The notes: generated by a model from the letters alone, not told the origin. 64,000 nt of DNA from Usnea hakonensis (GCA_013423325.1 BLJB01000110.1:62001-126000); one strand, 5' to 3'; counted from the first letter of the stretch, positions 34,179 through 45,283 are shown. Made by a program: numbers and translations.

Positions 34179-35552
34179 ATGCCATACAATAATTCTGCGC
34201 AAGCACCTTTCAACCTAGGCGACTTTGTCACCTTTGACTTTGATTTCGAAGCCCCTGAGACTTCACAGGCTATGAGTATCGACAGCCCTATTGATGCGAA
34301 CTATGCTGAGGACGTTGAGACATTCTTGACTGGCTCTCCCCAGCATGCGCCGCAAACGGGATCCGTGGACTTTAGTATGATGGATGCTTCACCAACAACG
34401 TCTGAGACCTACCTCTCACTCGAGGACTTGACTGTCATTGAACACATGGTTGCTGACGTTGACACAGACGCGTTCCACAACCCAGGTTCCCTTCCAAGCT
34501 CCCCTCCAAGTTGGTCACCTCCTGCACTGGACTTTCAACCAGAGCCTTCCAGATGGGTACCTGTTTCTCCAGAGCTCCAGAAGCAGCTGAATTCTAAGTA
34601 TGCACCGCAACTTGATCTACTGGCTTGTGATCCAAATCCAGCGCCGGTACTATTTCTGGCTGCAGAAGACCAATTGGTGTCTCTGGCAGGGAGTGCCGCG
34701 TCGCACCCAAGTGGAGACTTGACAGGGTATGAACGTCCACCGACATCGGAGCCGAGAGCTGCGACGGCGTCGATTGACCCATCTTTACTGATGCGCAAGT
34801 GCGCAGGTCTTTCTCCAACTCGGCTGCCTTCATACAATACTCCTAGCCTGTCCTCTTCGATCACTGAGCACTGCGGGCCTAAAGATGCAACTTTGGCATC
34901 GATCATGACCAGAAAGCGAGCATTTGATGCCCGCGAATCTGAATCCGAGCCGACACCGAAGCGGATCAAGACAGCTGAAGCAGAATCAATGGTAAATGTC
35001 GCCGGGGGCAGAGACTCTGATGATGTTGATGATTCGGACGTAAAGAGAGTGAGTCTCTCTCAGCCAGACTTGTTACCCTCTCTTGTCAAGGAGGATGAAC
35101 TTGAATCTACGACCGAGGCTCATTCGCAAGATGAGTTGGAGAACACACAGGAAGATGACTCTAACAAAAACATTGTCTCTTTAGATTTCCAACCGGCCTC
35201 TCCAACCCTCATTCCGCCTCCTGGTCTAATCGCGCAAAAAGCTCCCTCTACCTTCAAAACCAGTACCTCTTCTCCAAAGAAGAATGCCTACTGGCGCTAC
35301 GAACAAGCCAACGAAATTGATCTGCGCAACCAGCGGAGAGAGCAGTGGAGCAATCGTACCACACATGATCTTACGGCCGCTAACGGCAAGACTCCGAGTC
35401 GCAAGATGCAGAAGCTGCTGGAAGAGATTGAAGATTCGCAGGGCTTTGTCGAGGCTCAGGGTTGTAAGGATGGGGAGAGTGTGGAGGGAAATTCTGGGGC
35501 TGGGAGGCCGGTGAGGAGTGGGGCGAGGAAGAGTTATGTTGGACTGGGGTAG
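34179..35552 (+). CDS. Unrecognised, probably nuclear protein, 457 residues
   Basis: Single exon. I chose ATG 34179 (gcaccATGCC) over the in-frame ATG at 33987 because the intervening 64 residues look like translated 5' UTR. The N-terminus (PFNLGDFVTFDFDFEAPE) is acidic/aromatic. A middle segment is Pro/Ser-rich (LPSSPPSWSPPALDFQPEPS), and basic patches TRKRAFDA and PTPKRIKTAE could be nuclear localisation signals. The acidic stretch around GGRDSDDVDDSDVKRV is followed by a charged helix LRNQRREQWSNRTTHDL and KTPSRKMQKLLEEIEDSQGF. No catalytic motif or known domain is visible. The final codons become G-rich. I do not recognise a family. Confidence 0.65.
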   Translation: MPYNNSAQAPFNLGDFVTFDFDFEAPETSQAMSIDSPIDANYAEDVETFLTGSPQHAPQTGSVDFSMMDASPTTSETYLSLEDLTVIEHMVADVDTDAFHNPGSLPSSPPSWSPPALDFQPEPSRWVPVSPELQKQLNSKYAPQLDLLACDPNPAPVLFLAAEDQLVSLAGSAASHPSGDLTGYERPPTSEPRAATASIDPSLLMRKCAGLSPTRLPSYNTPSLSSSITEHCGPKDATLASIMTRKRAFDARESESEPTPKRIKTAEAESMVNVAGGRDSDDVDDSDVKRVSLSQPDLLPSLVKEDELESTTEAHSQDELENTQEDDSNKNIVSLDFQPASPTLIPPPGLIAQKAPSTFKTSTSSPKKNAYWRYEQANEIDLRNQRREQWSNRTTHDLTAANGKTPSRKMQKLLEEIEDSQGFVEAQGCKDGESVEGNSGAGRPVRSGARKSYVGLG

Positions 35553-35777
35553 AGGGATAGAGAAGGTTGGGCGGAGATGGAGAAGGATTTGTTAATTAGA
35601 TTCTTCTTTCCACGATGGTGTCATGTCTGGGGCGTTAACGCTGCAAGATTGATCGTATCCAATACTAGACTTCTTTCTGCAACTCGTGCGTTTGTCTAGC
35701 TTCGGCAACCTCAAATGATGTGTATTGTGCCATTTTCGCCCTGATTGTATGACGGCATTAGCTTTTCCTACTGATAC

Positions 35778-36195
35778 TGTTACTCAGTGTTTTATTCGCC
35801 ACAACCGAACCATGCAAATTCATAGAAAAGGTCAAATGCCCGCGGAGGGTAGCTGTAGCAGTTGTTGGCCTATCTCATCGCCCTGGGTAGGCCGAACAGT
35901 GGCCTGTAGGAGGCATTTTCAGGCCCATTGCCACGCGTCAAAAAGACCCTCATAGCTATTCGATATAGCCCTGGAGTCAATACGTAGCTATACTATATAC
36001 AGGCAGGGGTGGTTGGCTGAAAAAACGATGCAATGAGAGATGAATCGGATATCGAGCAATTGCAGTGCAGAAAGCAGTATATATACATCCCTGGTGTTTC
36101 ATTCGGAGCATAGGCATATTCCAATTGAAACACCGAATCCATGCCTTAAATCTCTGAGATGGATAATGCGATTATTTGATATACGAAATCACTAA
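35778..36195 (+). mobile_element. LTR-like dispersed repeat, copy 2 (plus orientation)
   Basis: Opens TGTTACTCAG, then CCACAACCGAACCATGC, and aligns along its length with copy 1. The 3' portion (36054-36195) contains a TATA-like AGTATATATACATCC and a hairpin whose arms are GGTGTTTCATTCGG and CCAATTGAAACACC. That portion is repeated at 36333-36474. Confidence 0.7.
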
Positions 36196-36332
36196 TCCAG
36201 TCCTACTGTGGCGACAAGTGCCGGTACACATACTTCAAATTATGCGTATGGTAGTACGTATGGGACAAGTAAGGAGGTGATTGGACTTGATTCATCAATG
36301 AATCGGAGGAAGTGATTCTCCGCCCGTTCTAA

Positions 36333-36474
36333 GAGCAATTGCAGTGCAGAAAGCAGTATATATACATCCCTGGTGTTTCATTCGGAGCATAGGCATGTTC
36401 CAATTGGAACACCGAATCCATATCTGAAATCTCTGAAATGAATAATACGATTACTTGATATACGAAATCACTAC
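36333..36474 (+). repeat. Direct repeat of the 3' part of the LTR-like element
   Basis: A 142-bp near-copy of 36054-36195. By eye about ten differences separate the two, nearly all transitions (A/G or C/T). The TATA-like site and the hairpin are conserved. Confidence 0.85.
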
Positions 36475-36683
36475 CCTGCCTGTACATAGCTACATTTCAC
36501 TCCAGATCTATATCGAATAGATATGGGAGTCTTCTTAGCGCTGTGGCTCTGGGCCTGAATATGCCTCTTCAGGCCCCTGTTCGGCCTACCCATGCGATGA
36601 GACAGGCCAACCATGTTGCAGCTACCTTCCTGTGCATTGTATGCTATTCGCATGGTTCGGATGTGGTGAATGTATCACTAACA
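36475..36683 (-). mobile_element. LTR-like dispersed repeat, inverted partial copy 3
   Basis: Reading the minus strand from 36683 gives TGTTAGTGATACATTC, CCACATCCGAACCATGCG and then blocks shared with copy 1, ending at TGTACAGGCAGGG where it abuts the 36333-36474 repeat. It lacks the distal TATA/hairpin part. With copy 2 it forms an inverted-repeat arrangement about 900 bp long. Confidence 0.75.
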
Positions 36684-36982
36684 GGAGAGCATGCTCTCAT
36701 AAAATGCGAGAATCTGGTGTTACGGTCATTGATCAATGTACTGACAAACAAAGTCAAATCAATAGCATCATTTTTCACCCTAGGTGAATTCAACTGATGT
36801 AGTAATCGGATGAATTCATCATTCTAGCCAGGCAGCCAGTTGCACACTCCCAACAATCTAAATAAGACGAGATCCTAAGGGAGAACACTTGCACTTACAC
36901 CTGAAAATCTTCGTGCCTAATTCAAAACGTACCTAAAGCACCAAACGCACAGAACCCAACAAAGCGCTTTCAAAGAAAAAAC

Positions 36983-37330
36983 CTATTTCCTCCTCAACGC
37001 TCTCCTCTCAATAACACCCCTCTTAGCCAACGACTCAAACGTCGTGAACCTCTTCTCCGACAAATGCCCCTCCCACGAATACCGCCTTCCCTCTTGAGCA
37101 TCCCGCTGCTCATCCAACCGCCGATAAGTCTCATACATTTGCGCAGCCTGACGATGCCGTCTATCTGGCGGTGGTCGGTACGGTTGATATTCTTGGGTTT
37201 CGTGGCGCAAGGGTGTTCGCTCCGTCATTAGTCTGGTCGGAAGGAACTCTTTGGGGTTGGTGAAGTGAGGGATGGTGGGGGAGGGAGAGCGAGAGGGAGG
37301 GCGGTGGGGTTTGGATGGTGTGCAGCCCAT
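36983..37330 (-). CDS. Small protein with N-myristoylation motif, 115 residues
   Basis: The N-terminus MGCTPSKP fits the Met-Gly-Cys-x-x-Ser pattern for N-myristoylation and palmitoylation, which would anchor the protein to the inner face of a membrane. The next 30 residues are Pro/Ser-rich and the remainder is strongly basic and charged (YRPPPDRRHRQAAQMYETYR, RRLDEQRDAQEGRRYSWEGH). There is no membrane helix and no known domain. The coding strand is C-rich at the 5' end and G-rich at the 3' end, like several verified genes here, which supports it being a gene. Function unknown. Confidence 0.6.
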   Translation of the reverse strand: MGCTPSKPHRPPSRSPSPTIPHFTNPKEFLPTRLMTERTPLRHETQEYQPYRPPPDRRHRQAAQMYETYRRLDEQRDAQEGRRYSWEGHLSEKRFTTFESLAKRGVIERRALRRK

Positions 37331-37868
37331 TTTTTGTTGGGAGGTTGTTTTGGGGTGAGGGGTGGAGGTGAGGTTTATAAATGTGTGGGATGGGATTGGT
37401 GAGGGAAGGGCTGGGCAGGGAAAGGACTACGATAAGGTCATGTCTTGAGGTTTCTTACATGCACTAGACCTGTCTGAAAAAGTCTTTGTTGTCACTGGTA
37501 ACATGTTGGTATTTCCCCGCTACAGTGCCCCTTTGTGCAGCATTTCGAAAGACTTTGTTGCATGGTCGGAGAGAATGTTTTGTTCTTCATGGTATTTAGG
37601 TTCCCTTGTACCTCCCCCTAATGGTGTTGTACCCCAGAACAAAGAAGACCACACAATGTCCCTTGTTATCACATTTGACAATAGCATTCGAAGATAAAAG
37701 CATCCCTCTTAAGTGAGAACATCTACGCACCGCAGCCGCAAAATTTTGATCCAATTGAAAAACCCACATCGCACACCCTTGACCTCAAAACTTTCTCAAA
37801 TACCAAATTTCCCAAAGAACATCAGTCTACCAATTAAAATCCAACAAGCCGCCCTACGTCCTCCAAAA
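37331..37868. other. Divergent promoter region
   Basis: Lies between the myristoylated-protein candidate and the zinc-ribbon gene. The last 150 bases are A/C-rich leader with an in-frame upstream ATG at 37713. No gene is supported. Confidence 0.4.
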
Positions 37869-38999
37869 ATGACCCCCAACGCCCACATCTCCCCCAAATC
37901 TCTCATCCTCTACCCCTACCTCCACCGCAACTCCCAATGCTGCTCCTGCCACACCGTCATACCCGGCGACATCTGCTTCAACTGCGGCCGCCTCAGCACG
38001 CTCCTCGTTACTCCGCGCCCACCCAGGAACTCTCTACAGAGTCCTACCAAAGTCCTACGAGAGCCAGTCGTTCCACGGACCAGTTCAATTTCGGAATCCA
38101 AAGCCCGCTGCTCACCGAAACCTCTCATCCTCTACCCCCACCCCCACCGCAACTCCCAATGCTACTCCTGCCACACCGTCATACCCGGCGACATCTGTTT
38201 CAACTGTGGCCACCTTAGCACACTCCTCGTCACCCCGCGTCCACCCAGGAATTCCCTCCAGAATCCTATCAAAATCCAACCAAAGCCAGTTGTTCCACGA
38301 CCCAGTCCAGTTCTGGAAATCAAAGCTTTTGAATCTCAGTATGCGCTTGTTGAGAGGCTGCTCGCTGAGAGGAAGGAGGAGCAGGTGCGCAAATGTCCCC
38401 CACGACGCGCGTTTGACACGCAGCTCATGGAGTTTGAAGATTTGTTGGACGCTAACAGGAAGCTTGCCAGGCTTTGTGCTCTCACGGCCGATGATGTTGC
38501 ATCTGTCACAGGCAAAAGACCTTCTAGTACCTCCTCTCGACGTCATCTGACCCCCTCCCCTTTGGGTATAGATGATAAAACATCCATAACACACTCGGCT
38601 AAAGTCTCCAGCTCTACGAAATCATCAAAGATTTTCCGGCCTGATACCTTTGCAGACGACGATAGATCGTACCGCGAGGATACCTCAAGATGGACGGAAG
38701 ATTTCAGTCCAGCTACAACCTCATCAGCCCCTTTCCCTAAAACCCAAAACCACAACTCATCCACCCCCCACTCGACCAAACTCTCCAGCTCTTCAAAATC
38801 ATCAAAGATGTTACGGCCGGATACCTTCGCGGCAGAGGATGGCTTTTCGGAGGATGGTAGACCGTATCGCGAAAATGTTTCGAGATGGATGGAGGATGTG
38901 AGACCTGCGGTGACGTCTTCGGCTACGTTGAGTAGGAGGGGGGTGGAATGTCGTTTGAAGATGGGTGGGACGGTTTGTGAATGGGTCATTTTTTTATAG
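37869..38999 (+). CDS. Internally duplicated CxxC zinc-ribbon protein
   Basis: From ATG 37869 (caaaaATGAC) the frame encodes 376 residues; an in-frame ATG at 37713 would add 52 leader-like residues. Two tandem copies of one module each carry C-x2-C-x8-C-x2-C (CCSCHTVIPGDICFNC and CYSCHTVIPGDICFNC) followed by LSTLLVTPRPPRNSL. The copies are offset by 222 bp (74 codons) and are very similar at DNA level. The C-terminal half has a second duplicated block, KSSKIFRPDTFADDDRSYRE and KSSKMLRPDTFAAEDGFSED, each followed by SRW-x-ED. A helical segment with AFESQYALVERLLAERKEEQ links them. Zinc binding is inferred from the Cys spacing. I know of no named family. Confidence 0.65.
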   Translation: MTPNAHISPKSLILYPYLHRNSQCCSCHTVIPGDICFNCGRLSTLLVTPRPPRNSLQSPTKVLREPVVPRTSSISESKARCSPKPLILYPHPHRNSQCYSCHTVIPGDICFNCGHLSTLLVTPRPPRNSLQNPIKIQPKPVVPRPSPVLEIKAFESQYALVERLLAERKEEQVRKCPPRRAFDTQLMEFEDLLDANRKLARLCALTADDVASVTGKRPSSTSSRRHLTPSPLGIDDKTSITHSAKVSSSTKSSKIFRPDTFADDDRSYREDTSRWTEDFSPATTSSAPFPKTQNHNSSTPHSTKLSSSSKSSKMLRPDTFAAEDGFSEDGRPYRENVSRWMEDVRPAVTSSATLSRRGVECRLKMGGTVCEWVIFL

Positions 39000-39371
39000 T
39001 ATTTTGGGAATTTATGGTTTTTGTTAATGAAAGGAGTGTTTTTCACCAACTTCAATTTCTGTCTTAGATTTTGATAATGGAGCGTCTCATTTCGAATGCT
39101 GTTCCTTTGCCCCTTAAGCTGGTCCTCTCAATAGGATAGGCGCTGCAGCAAATATGTTGTATGAGTGAATACTAAATTTAAAGCTACTGAGTAAAGTATC
39201 AGCAGAGAGGAGAGTGCCCAACGTACGGGCGTGAGATATGAATCCAACATCATGGCTTTTGGACTTGATATGGCTCAAACAAGGCTCTGTCTAGGCGATG
39301 AAAATGGCTATATGTACTATACAAAAGCAGACACAACCACAATAAGACGTTTACACACCAGAAAAAGTTAG
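39000..39371. other. Intergenic region between convergent genes
   Basis: Short AT-rich spacer holding the 3' ends of the zinc-ribbon and STAND-like genes. Nothing else is seen. Confidence 0.4.
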
Positions 39372-41723
39372 TCAGCGTGATAATTCAAGTGTGGCGCTAG
39401 CGGCTGATCTGCGACTACCAAGCCACTTCCCCAAAGACGCACGACGCTTTCCCGTCGGTACTTGCCCATCGAATGAAGCTCCATGGTTGTTCTTCTTCGT
39501 AGTTCCTCCGGTGGATTGGACGACCGATGCCATTTTATTGATCTCGTTGTCGGGCTCCGGCTGGTTTGTCTCTCCGACCTTGGAATCATCCCAGAAACGT
39601 AGCTCCACGACCCATCCGGGCTTTATGACTGTATCCCATATCTCTGGCAAGACTATCTCGCCAGTGGGGCTGAGAATGTCATAGCTTCCTCGGAATGTTT
39701 GGGAGTTTAGTGTTTCGATGTGGGAGAAGGAGCGTTTTATGAGATTCTCCATGGTCTGGGGATTGATGATTAGATTGGCTTTGGGCTGTTTCATCCTTCG
39801 TCGGAAAAACTCACCTGCCATGATCGGCACGTCTGGATTGGAAAAAGAAATTTCCTTCCTAGGCAGTCTTTCATTATCACCGGTTCAGCTTCGTTGTCAT
39901 CAGTGAACTGCTGATGGGGCTCCCGCTGCTCAGTTTCCTGTTGTTGTAATTGCTCATCTACGAGGCTCTGTTGATGAGATGGATTTTTCATCATCTCGAG
40001 TATTCTCTTCTCAAATGAAGCAAACGCAGTGTCCATCGCCGTGCTTGTCTCCTGTGATGTTTTCATCTCTTGGATTTCTGTGTCTTCTAGCTGGTGCGGA
40101 TCTGGACGAGATGTCGCCGCGCGAGGGGAGGATGTTTTACAAGACGGACATTGGTCTGGATGACCAGAAGGATATGGTGGAGCCGGGGTAAGTGGCTCCT
40201 TTGGGCTTGGTGATCCCTGGTCACTTGTTGTTGAAGCTGCACTCTTGGCTTTGACTCTTAGGTCACCATCCACATTTTGGGGGACCAATAGAAGCGGATC
40301 TGGCCTCTTCTTGCCATTCGGGTTTGATTCTACGGGAAGCGTATATGGTGTTTTGGGTTTGTCCTCTGGAGCTTCGTTAAGGTTCTCGTCAAGCTCTGTT
40401 TTTGGCCTATTGTACCCCAAATGGTCCGATCGACGTTTTCTGGTATCGTTTCGTAGGCCAAAGGATGTCTCATCAGGATCAATGCTGACCTCTTCATGAA
40501 AGCTGGGTGAAGTTCTTCTCGGACTTATCGGAGCTGAAGCCTCGGTGGACGAGATCGATGAACCATCATGTTCAGAGAACCGCTTGGCGTCGACGTATGT
40601 CCAGCGCCGCATGAGCGTGTCTATAGTCTCTTCGGCCATAGCCTCAAGGAGTGTGAACCTTCTCGTCTTCTGTGCAGACTTGAAAACCTCGTCGGCAACC
40701 TCATGAGGAATTAGGTCCAAGATCAATCGGGATAATGGCGGCTCCTTTTTAGGCCTTCCTCTCGCTGCTGACTTCTGAATCCACGGGGATGAGGGATTTT
40801 GGCTGATTCTTTCGACATTGGAGGCTACAGGGAAGTCCACATGACCTTGGTCACCACGAGGCGAAGGTAGGCGTAACAGATTTTCGCTATTGGGTTTGCT
40901 GGGGCCAACTTGCGGATCATCGACGTCTGGCTCTTGGAAATGTCTAGTTTGATTTTGTTGGCGCGTATGGTTCCTGAATGCCACAACGAACTTTCTATCA
41001 GGAGATTTACCCCGCCCATGTTGAGATGGAGAAACTGGAAATATCTCAGCCAAAGTAAGTGGCTGCTCCTCATTGATCAGGTTCAAGTCGGATGTATTTT
41101 CCAGACTCTCAGCCAGATCTTCAAAGTGCTTTAATCTGTCTACCGCGTGACGATTATCGATGACTAGACAAACAAGGCCTCGTCGCTTTTTGCGAATGTA
41201 CCAATTTCCGATCGGCTCCACTCCTCTTCCCTGCTGTTAGCTTGCTTGAGTAGCGCACTTGATGCGTTGTACTCACGGATACTCTTCTACACCCTTGGTA
41301 CTCTTCGCGAGTTGTACAACGTGGAGTAGAATGCTCAATGTCGATTTGAGCGCTTCGAGGCTGCTTCGCAATGGCTTCACTCGCTCCCTTTTGAAGTACC
41401 AAGCTAGCTTCTCGTAAACTTTCTTACCTTTCAGATCTTGATCAGCTCCTATATGGCGTCGGATATCCTCGAAGATGCTGGCACATCTGAGCGTAAGCGA
41501 TCGGGCAGATGATAGATTCCCGCAATTGGGGTCTAAAGGTCAATCCATCGTTGAAAAGAACTTCCTCAAGCTCTTCGAGAACCGTTGACAGAAGTAACAC
41601 ATTGCTTGCGACGTCTTCAATCTCCTTCCGACTTGTCCTGATTGTCGAGTACAAGTTGTACAAAGACTTGGACAGCTGTACGCCTGCAGTAGCTACGCCA
41701 GCCACAGCTGAAAGACCATCCAT
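39372..41723 (-). CDS. STAND-type N-domain protein with C-terminal ubiquitin-like domain; apparent frameshift
   Basis: The start at 41723 reads MDGLSAVAGVATAGVQLSKS, a fungal STAND/NLR-type N-domain. After LTFRPQLRES (about 41520) the homologous continuation (SSARSLTLRCASIFEDIRRH, then WYFKRERVKPLRSSLEALKS) lies in the +1 frame, with no consensus intron to connect them. This implies a 1-nt indel, sequencing error or pseudogenisation. The frame then runs to about 41277, where a GT-AG intron (41276-41226, best fit) joins a long Ser/Pro/charged middle exon ending at 39815. A 59-nt intron (39814-39756) joins DCLGRKFLFPIQTCRSWQ to TMENLIKRSFSHIETLNSQT and then SPTGEIVLPEIWDTVIKPGW, the ubiquitin-like fold I know from such fungal proteins. 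About 745 residues if the shift is repaired conceptually. Architecture confident; intactness not. Confidence 0.7.
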
Positions 41724-42528
41724 CACGATTCAAAATTCGGCACGTTAATGAAAGTTTGTAATCTCCATCTTTCACAGAGTGTAGTCAATCGTCTTTCTGG
41801 ATGATGAAGCAGACATGCGTTCAGAAAACCGTGCGCAGCAACTTCAGACTCAGAAATGTAAGCTGACACGGGACAAAGGCTGTGCAAGACGGCACAGCAT
41901 GCAAGGCAGAAAGATGCCGATGGCCCACTCTTCGCAAAAAAGACGGGGCGAAGCAGCCTTGCTATATACGCGTTTAAGCTTTTTGGAAAATCGTTACTCA
42001 AATGGGAAGCGGCTTTGACTTTTATGACCACTGAAGTATCAAATAGGAAAGATACATACATCTGATCTGTGGTCTCTTGATAGACGTAGCTGTCGGCAAA
42101 ACTTGTAGGATTGTGTATTAGAGAAAATGGTGAGGCAATATTCAGTCAATCAGCAAAGTATTCGTGCTACTGTTCAACCAAACTCATGGTCCTCGACCTG
42201 TGGTGCCCGTCTCCATGAAGATTCTTGAGATTTTTGGGTTCTGACGCTAGATCTGGTTTAGCGCTAGATGTACATTGATCGCGTTGTCTCTACATTTCAG
42301 TACAGGCAATATGAAGTAGTCCATGTTGGGCAATGAGAGGATTTAAAAGTTTTGATCCGTTACTACGACAGAAGGTCTATATATGCTCGACAGCTACCTT
42401 AGGAAGCATCTCCCGTAGGCCACGGCGGGCAAGAGCCTTAGTGGCTTCAGGCCTTTGTCCTAATATGCTAGAAGTTCATGGATCGCGACCTCTTGCCGCG
42501 CTGCACATTGCACCCGGCGAATTTGAAT
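41724..42528. other. Intergenic region
   Basis: Promoter side of the STAND-like gene and 3' flank of the Zn(II)2Cys6 gene, both on the minus strand. No gene or repeat is supported. Confidence 0.4.
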
Positions 42529-44332
42529 TTAAAAAGAGACCGGGCTGTTGAGCTTCTTCTGAACCATAGATCCGTCCACACCGAAGTGATTAGATATTGC
42601 TAAGATTCGGCTCAGTATCCACCTTCTTCGATCTGCTGGTATGCCAGGCGCACTGTGTGCTACTATCAATGGGTGCAGAAGCGCGATGGCCCCAGTAGGC
42701 GGCCTAAGGTCTGCTGCCACAGTAGGAACTTCTGACGGAACTCCGGGAGCTGTACTGGCGGGACGAGTGGGTGTGAAAGAATCGCCCGACAAAACAGGGC
42801 TGATAGGATCGTGGTGTCCCTTCAAGGGCGGCTCGTCCAAATGGTAGGGTACACTTGCACATATCCCATCGACCAACGTCTTTATGGTACCCAGAGCTTC
42901 CATAGTTGTCGAGGTGTGAGCCTTAGCGAAATTCTCCGGGATTGATTCACCCAATTCTGAGCGCTCAACGGGCTGATAGCGAGGCATCCTGTTTACACAA
43001 TGAAGAATGATGGATTGATTAATTATACCTTGACACCGGAAATGATTCATCCACCTCGCTTTCGAGAGATCCGGATACGATGCAGTGTAGTCTAGCCAGT
43101 ACGGTGCACATGCGGATCCTGCGTCTGTAATAGGCGAATTTCGTTCTTCAGGGCGAATGAGTGAAAACATCTCCCATTCTCCTGGTACTGAGTTTCGCCA
43201 GGCTATCAGGTACTGGTCTAAGACGCGGCTCTGTTGGATAAGATCGTATAAATATTCCGGTGTTGGGTGCGTGGGATCTGTACTGTGGAGCTTTCCGCGA
43301 AGGATCGATATCTCAAGAGCGATGTTCCCTAGTCTGGTGGAGAGGGTTGGAGACTCGCACGTTAGGGCATAGCTTCTGTTGGCTTCTATGATCTCGTCAC
43401 TGAAGGAAAGATTCTTTATCTTGCTCCACCCGGGAAGGGCTGTCTGCGACGACTTAGGATATTCAGTCAGGAAACGATTCTGTTTGATCTTACCAAGGCG
43501 ACTTTGATATACCCGAAAAGCTGTATGGCCGCATCGCTCGAGAAGTTCTGCAAGCCTCTGAGGTTGACTAATGTCATTGCGCCGCGAAGGTGCTTGGACG
43601 AGGCCGGCAGTACATGAGAAGTCGCTGTGGGAAACTGCATTTCAGGTCTCAGCAAGGTCGCATATGGCTTAGGGCAACAAAAATGGATCGTGGAGAGACT
43701 GTATACCTCGAGGATTCGGCTCAAAAGCACCGTAAAGAGGATGTCATCGGCCTTGGCTGTGCGAGGGTCCCGTATGGCGTTCTGGAGTTTCACCACCGCT
43801 TCTGCGTATTTCCGCCGCGCTGCATGTATACGTTGGCTAGGTGTAACAAAAGGGGCATTTCTAAGCCAAGCCATAGCAATAATTGCAGGTATGCAGGGCG
43901 AAGAAGAGCCGGCGGCTCTATAGATGGTAGGCGTTATCGCATGAATATTCTCACGCCCTTCCGTGTCGCCATCTCCATTTGCGTTGGACTTAAAAAATAG
44001 TGTAAGAACAAGCTCGTCTGGGTCGACAGTCAATGACTTTGTTGTAGCGCTACTATTACGATAATGATGAGCATTGAGCCGCTTCCAATGGTCCTCCAAG
44101 GCATGTCTTTTGGCGAGCTGGTTCTGGTTTTTGAAGATGGCATCCGAAGGATCGCGATATCCGGGACATGGCCTGCCGCCTTTTTGACAGTTCCGGCAAG
44201 TTGGTTTTTGCTCATCGCACTTATCATCACAGAGCAGTCAGCTTCATGCTTTCATATGCAGAGTCTTCTTGCCTTGATACGTCTGTCCCTGCAGATTTGG
44301 CAGCCAGTGCTTGGCCTGCCAGTATTACCCAT
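42529..44332 (-). CDS. Zn(II)2Cys6 fungal transcription factor
   Basis: Modelled exons are 44332-44273, 44219-43707, 43634-43494 and 43443-42529, about 542 residues. Exon 1 supplies STGCQICRDRRIK and exon 2 starts CDEQKPTCRNCQKGGRPCPG. Together they give Cys11, 14, 21, 28, 31 and 38 (C-x2-C-x6-C-x6-C-x2-C-x6-C), a complete binuclear zinc cluster. The first intron (44272-44220, 53 nt) starts GCAAGA, so it is a GC-AG intron. The 72-nt intron at 43706-43635 is in frame and stop-free and could be retained. The last intron (43493-43444) is canonical. The rest matches the fungal regulatory domain (RGAMTLVNLRGLQNF, RLGNIALEISILRGKL, RWMNHFRCQGIINQSIILHC). A nuclear DNA-binding regulator; target genes cannot be read from the neighbours. 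Confidence 0.85.
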
Positions 44333-45283
44333 TACGCAAGCGAACCGCTATGGATGGCTAATTGAACTTGGGAGGGTTTTCTCCTGTCACATGCGGTGTT
44401 TAAAAAGTAGACAAGTATTAGCATCAAAGTAGAGAGAAGGTAAGAAAGCCCCTGGAAGAAGAAGAAAAGAGCGGACGCGGTGCCTCCATACTAGGACAGT
44501 CGCTCTACTGGCGGCTATGGAGAAGTAATGATTACTTTTAAGGGCGCGCAGATTGAAACATAATGGTCTGGATCTGAGAAAGGGAATTCTTACGTTGTTT
44601 ATGCCTCATTCTGTTGAAACAAAATCCTACCCAAAAGCCCGGAATTCAGCCGCAAGACGCACGCGCGGGCACTCCGACGGAGCGTTAAACGCTAAGGGGA
44701 AGGGAGCAACGGTGATCGACCTCCGAAAAGTGCTTCTAGACACATATCCTCATTTCTTCATAGGAAGGCCGGGAACTCGGGACCGGGTTACACGGAAAGA
44801 AAGGCTGCTGATTAGGATTCATCAGCAAATAAAGATCCTCCGACGCATCTGCATTTATCAGCTTTCATCGATCATGGTGACTAAATATGGCATCTAAAGA
44901 CGCAAGGCAGACCAGCACTCCTTTGGCACCGTCAGTGACAGAACCAAATTCCATCTAAATGGAAGATAGTTCCGGTATGTTTAGGTATGCTGTACCGTTG
45001 AGAATCCTGCTGCTCACGGAAGTCTGCTAAGTGCGGCAGTGCCGATGAGTTGCGCCATTTCAAAGGTTGATCGCCTTACCTAATTGTGGGGTATCTAATG
45101 AAGCCTTACTATCCAATCCAAATTGGATTATGTCGATTGTGCGATGAACATCTGAGCCCTCGATAGCTACAGGTCCTGTTCAACGCAAGATTTCACCCCG
45201 AGTGCGAGAACAATTTGGACGAAGGACTCGTTTTATCGGTTCTTTCTGTGCATTCAATAAGACCAAGTTGCGCTATCTAATCT
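44333..45283. other. Intergenic region
   Basis: Upstream of the Zn(II)2Cys6 gene and 3' of the Ulp1-like gene. A 114-codon open frame on the plus strand at 44553-44897 lacks any supporting motif. Nothing else is seen. Confidence 0.4.
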
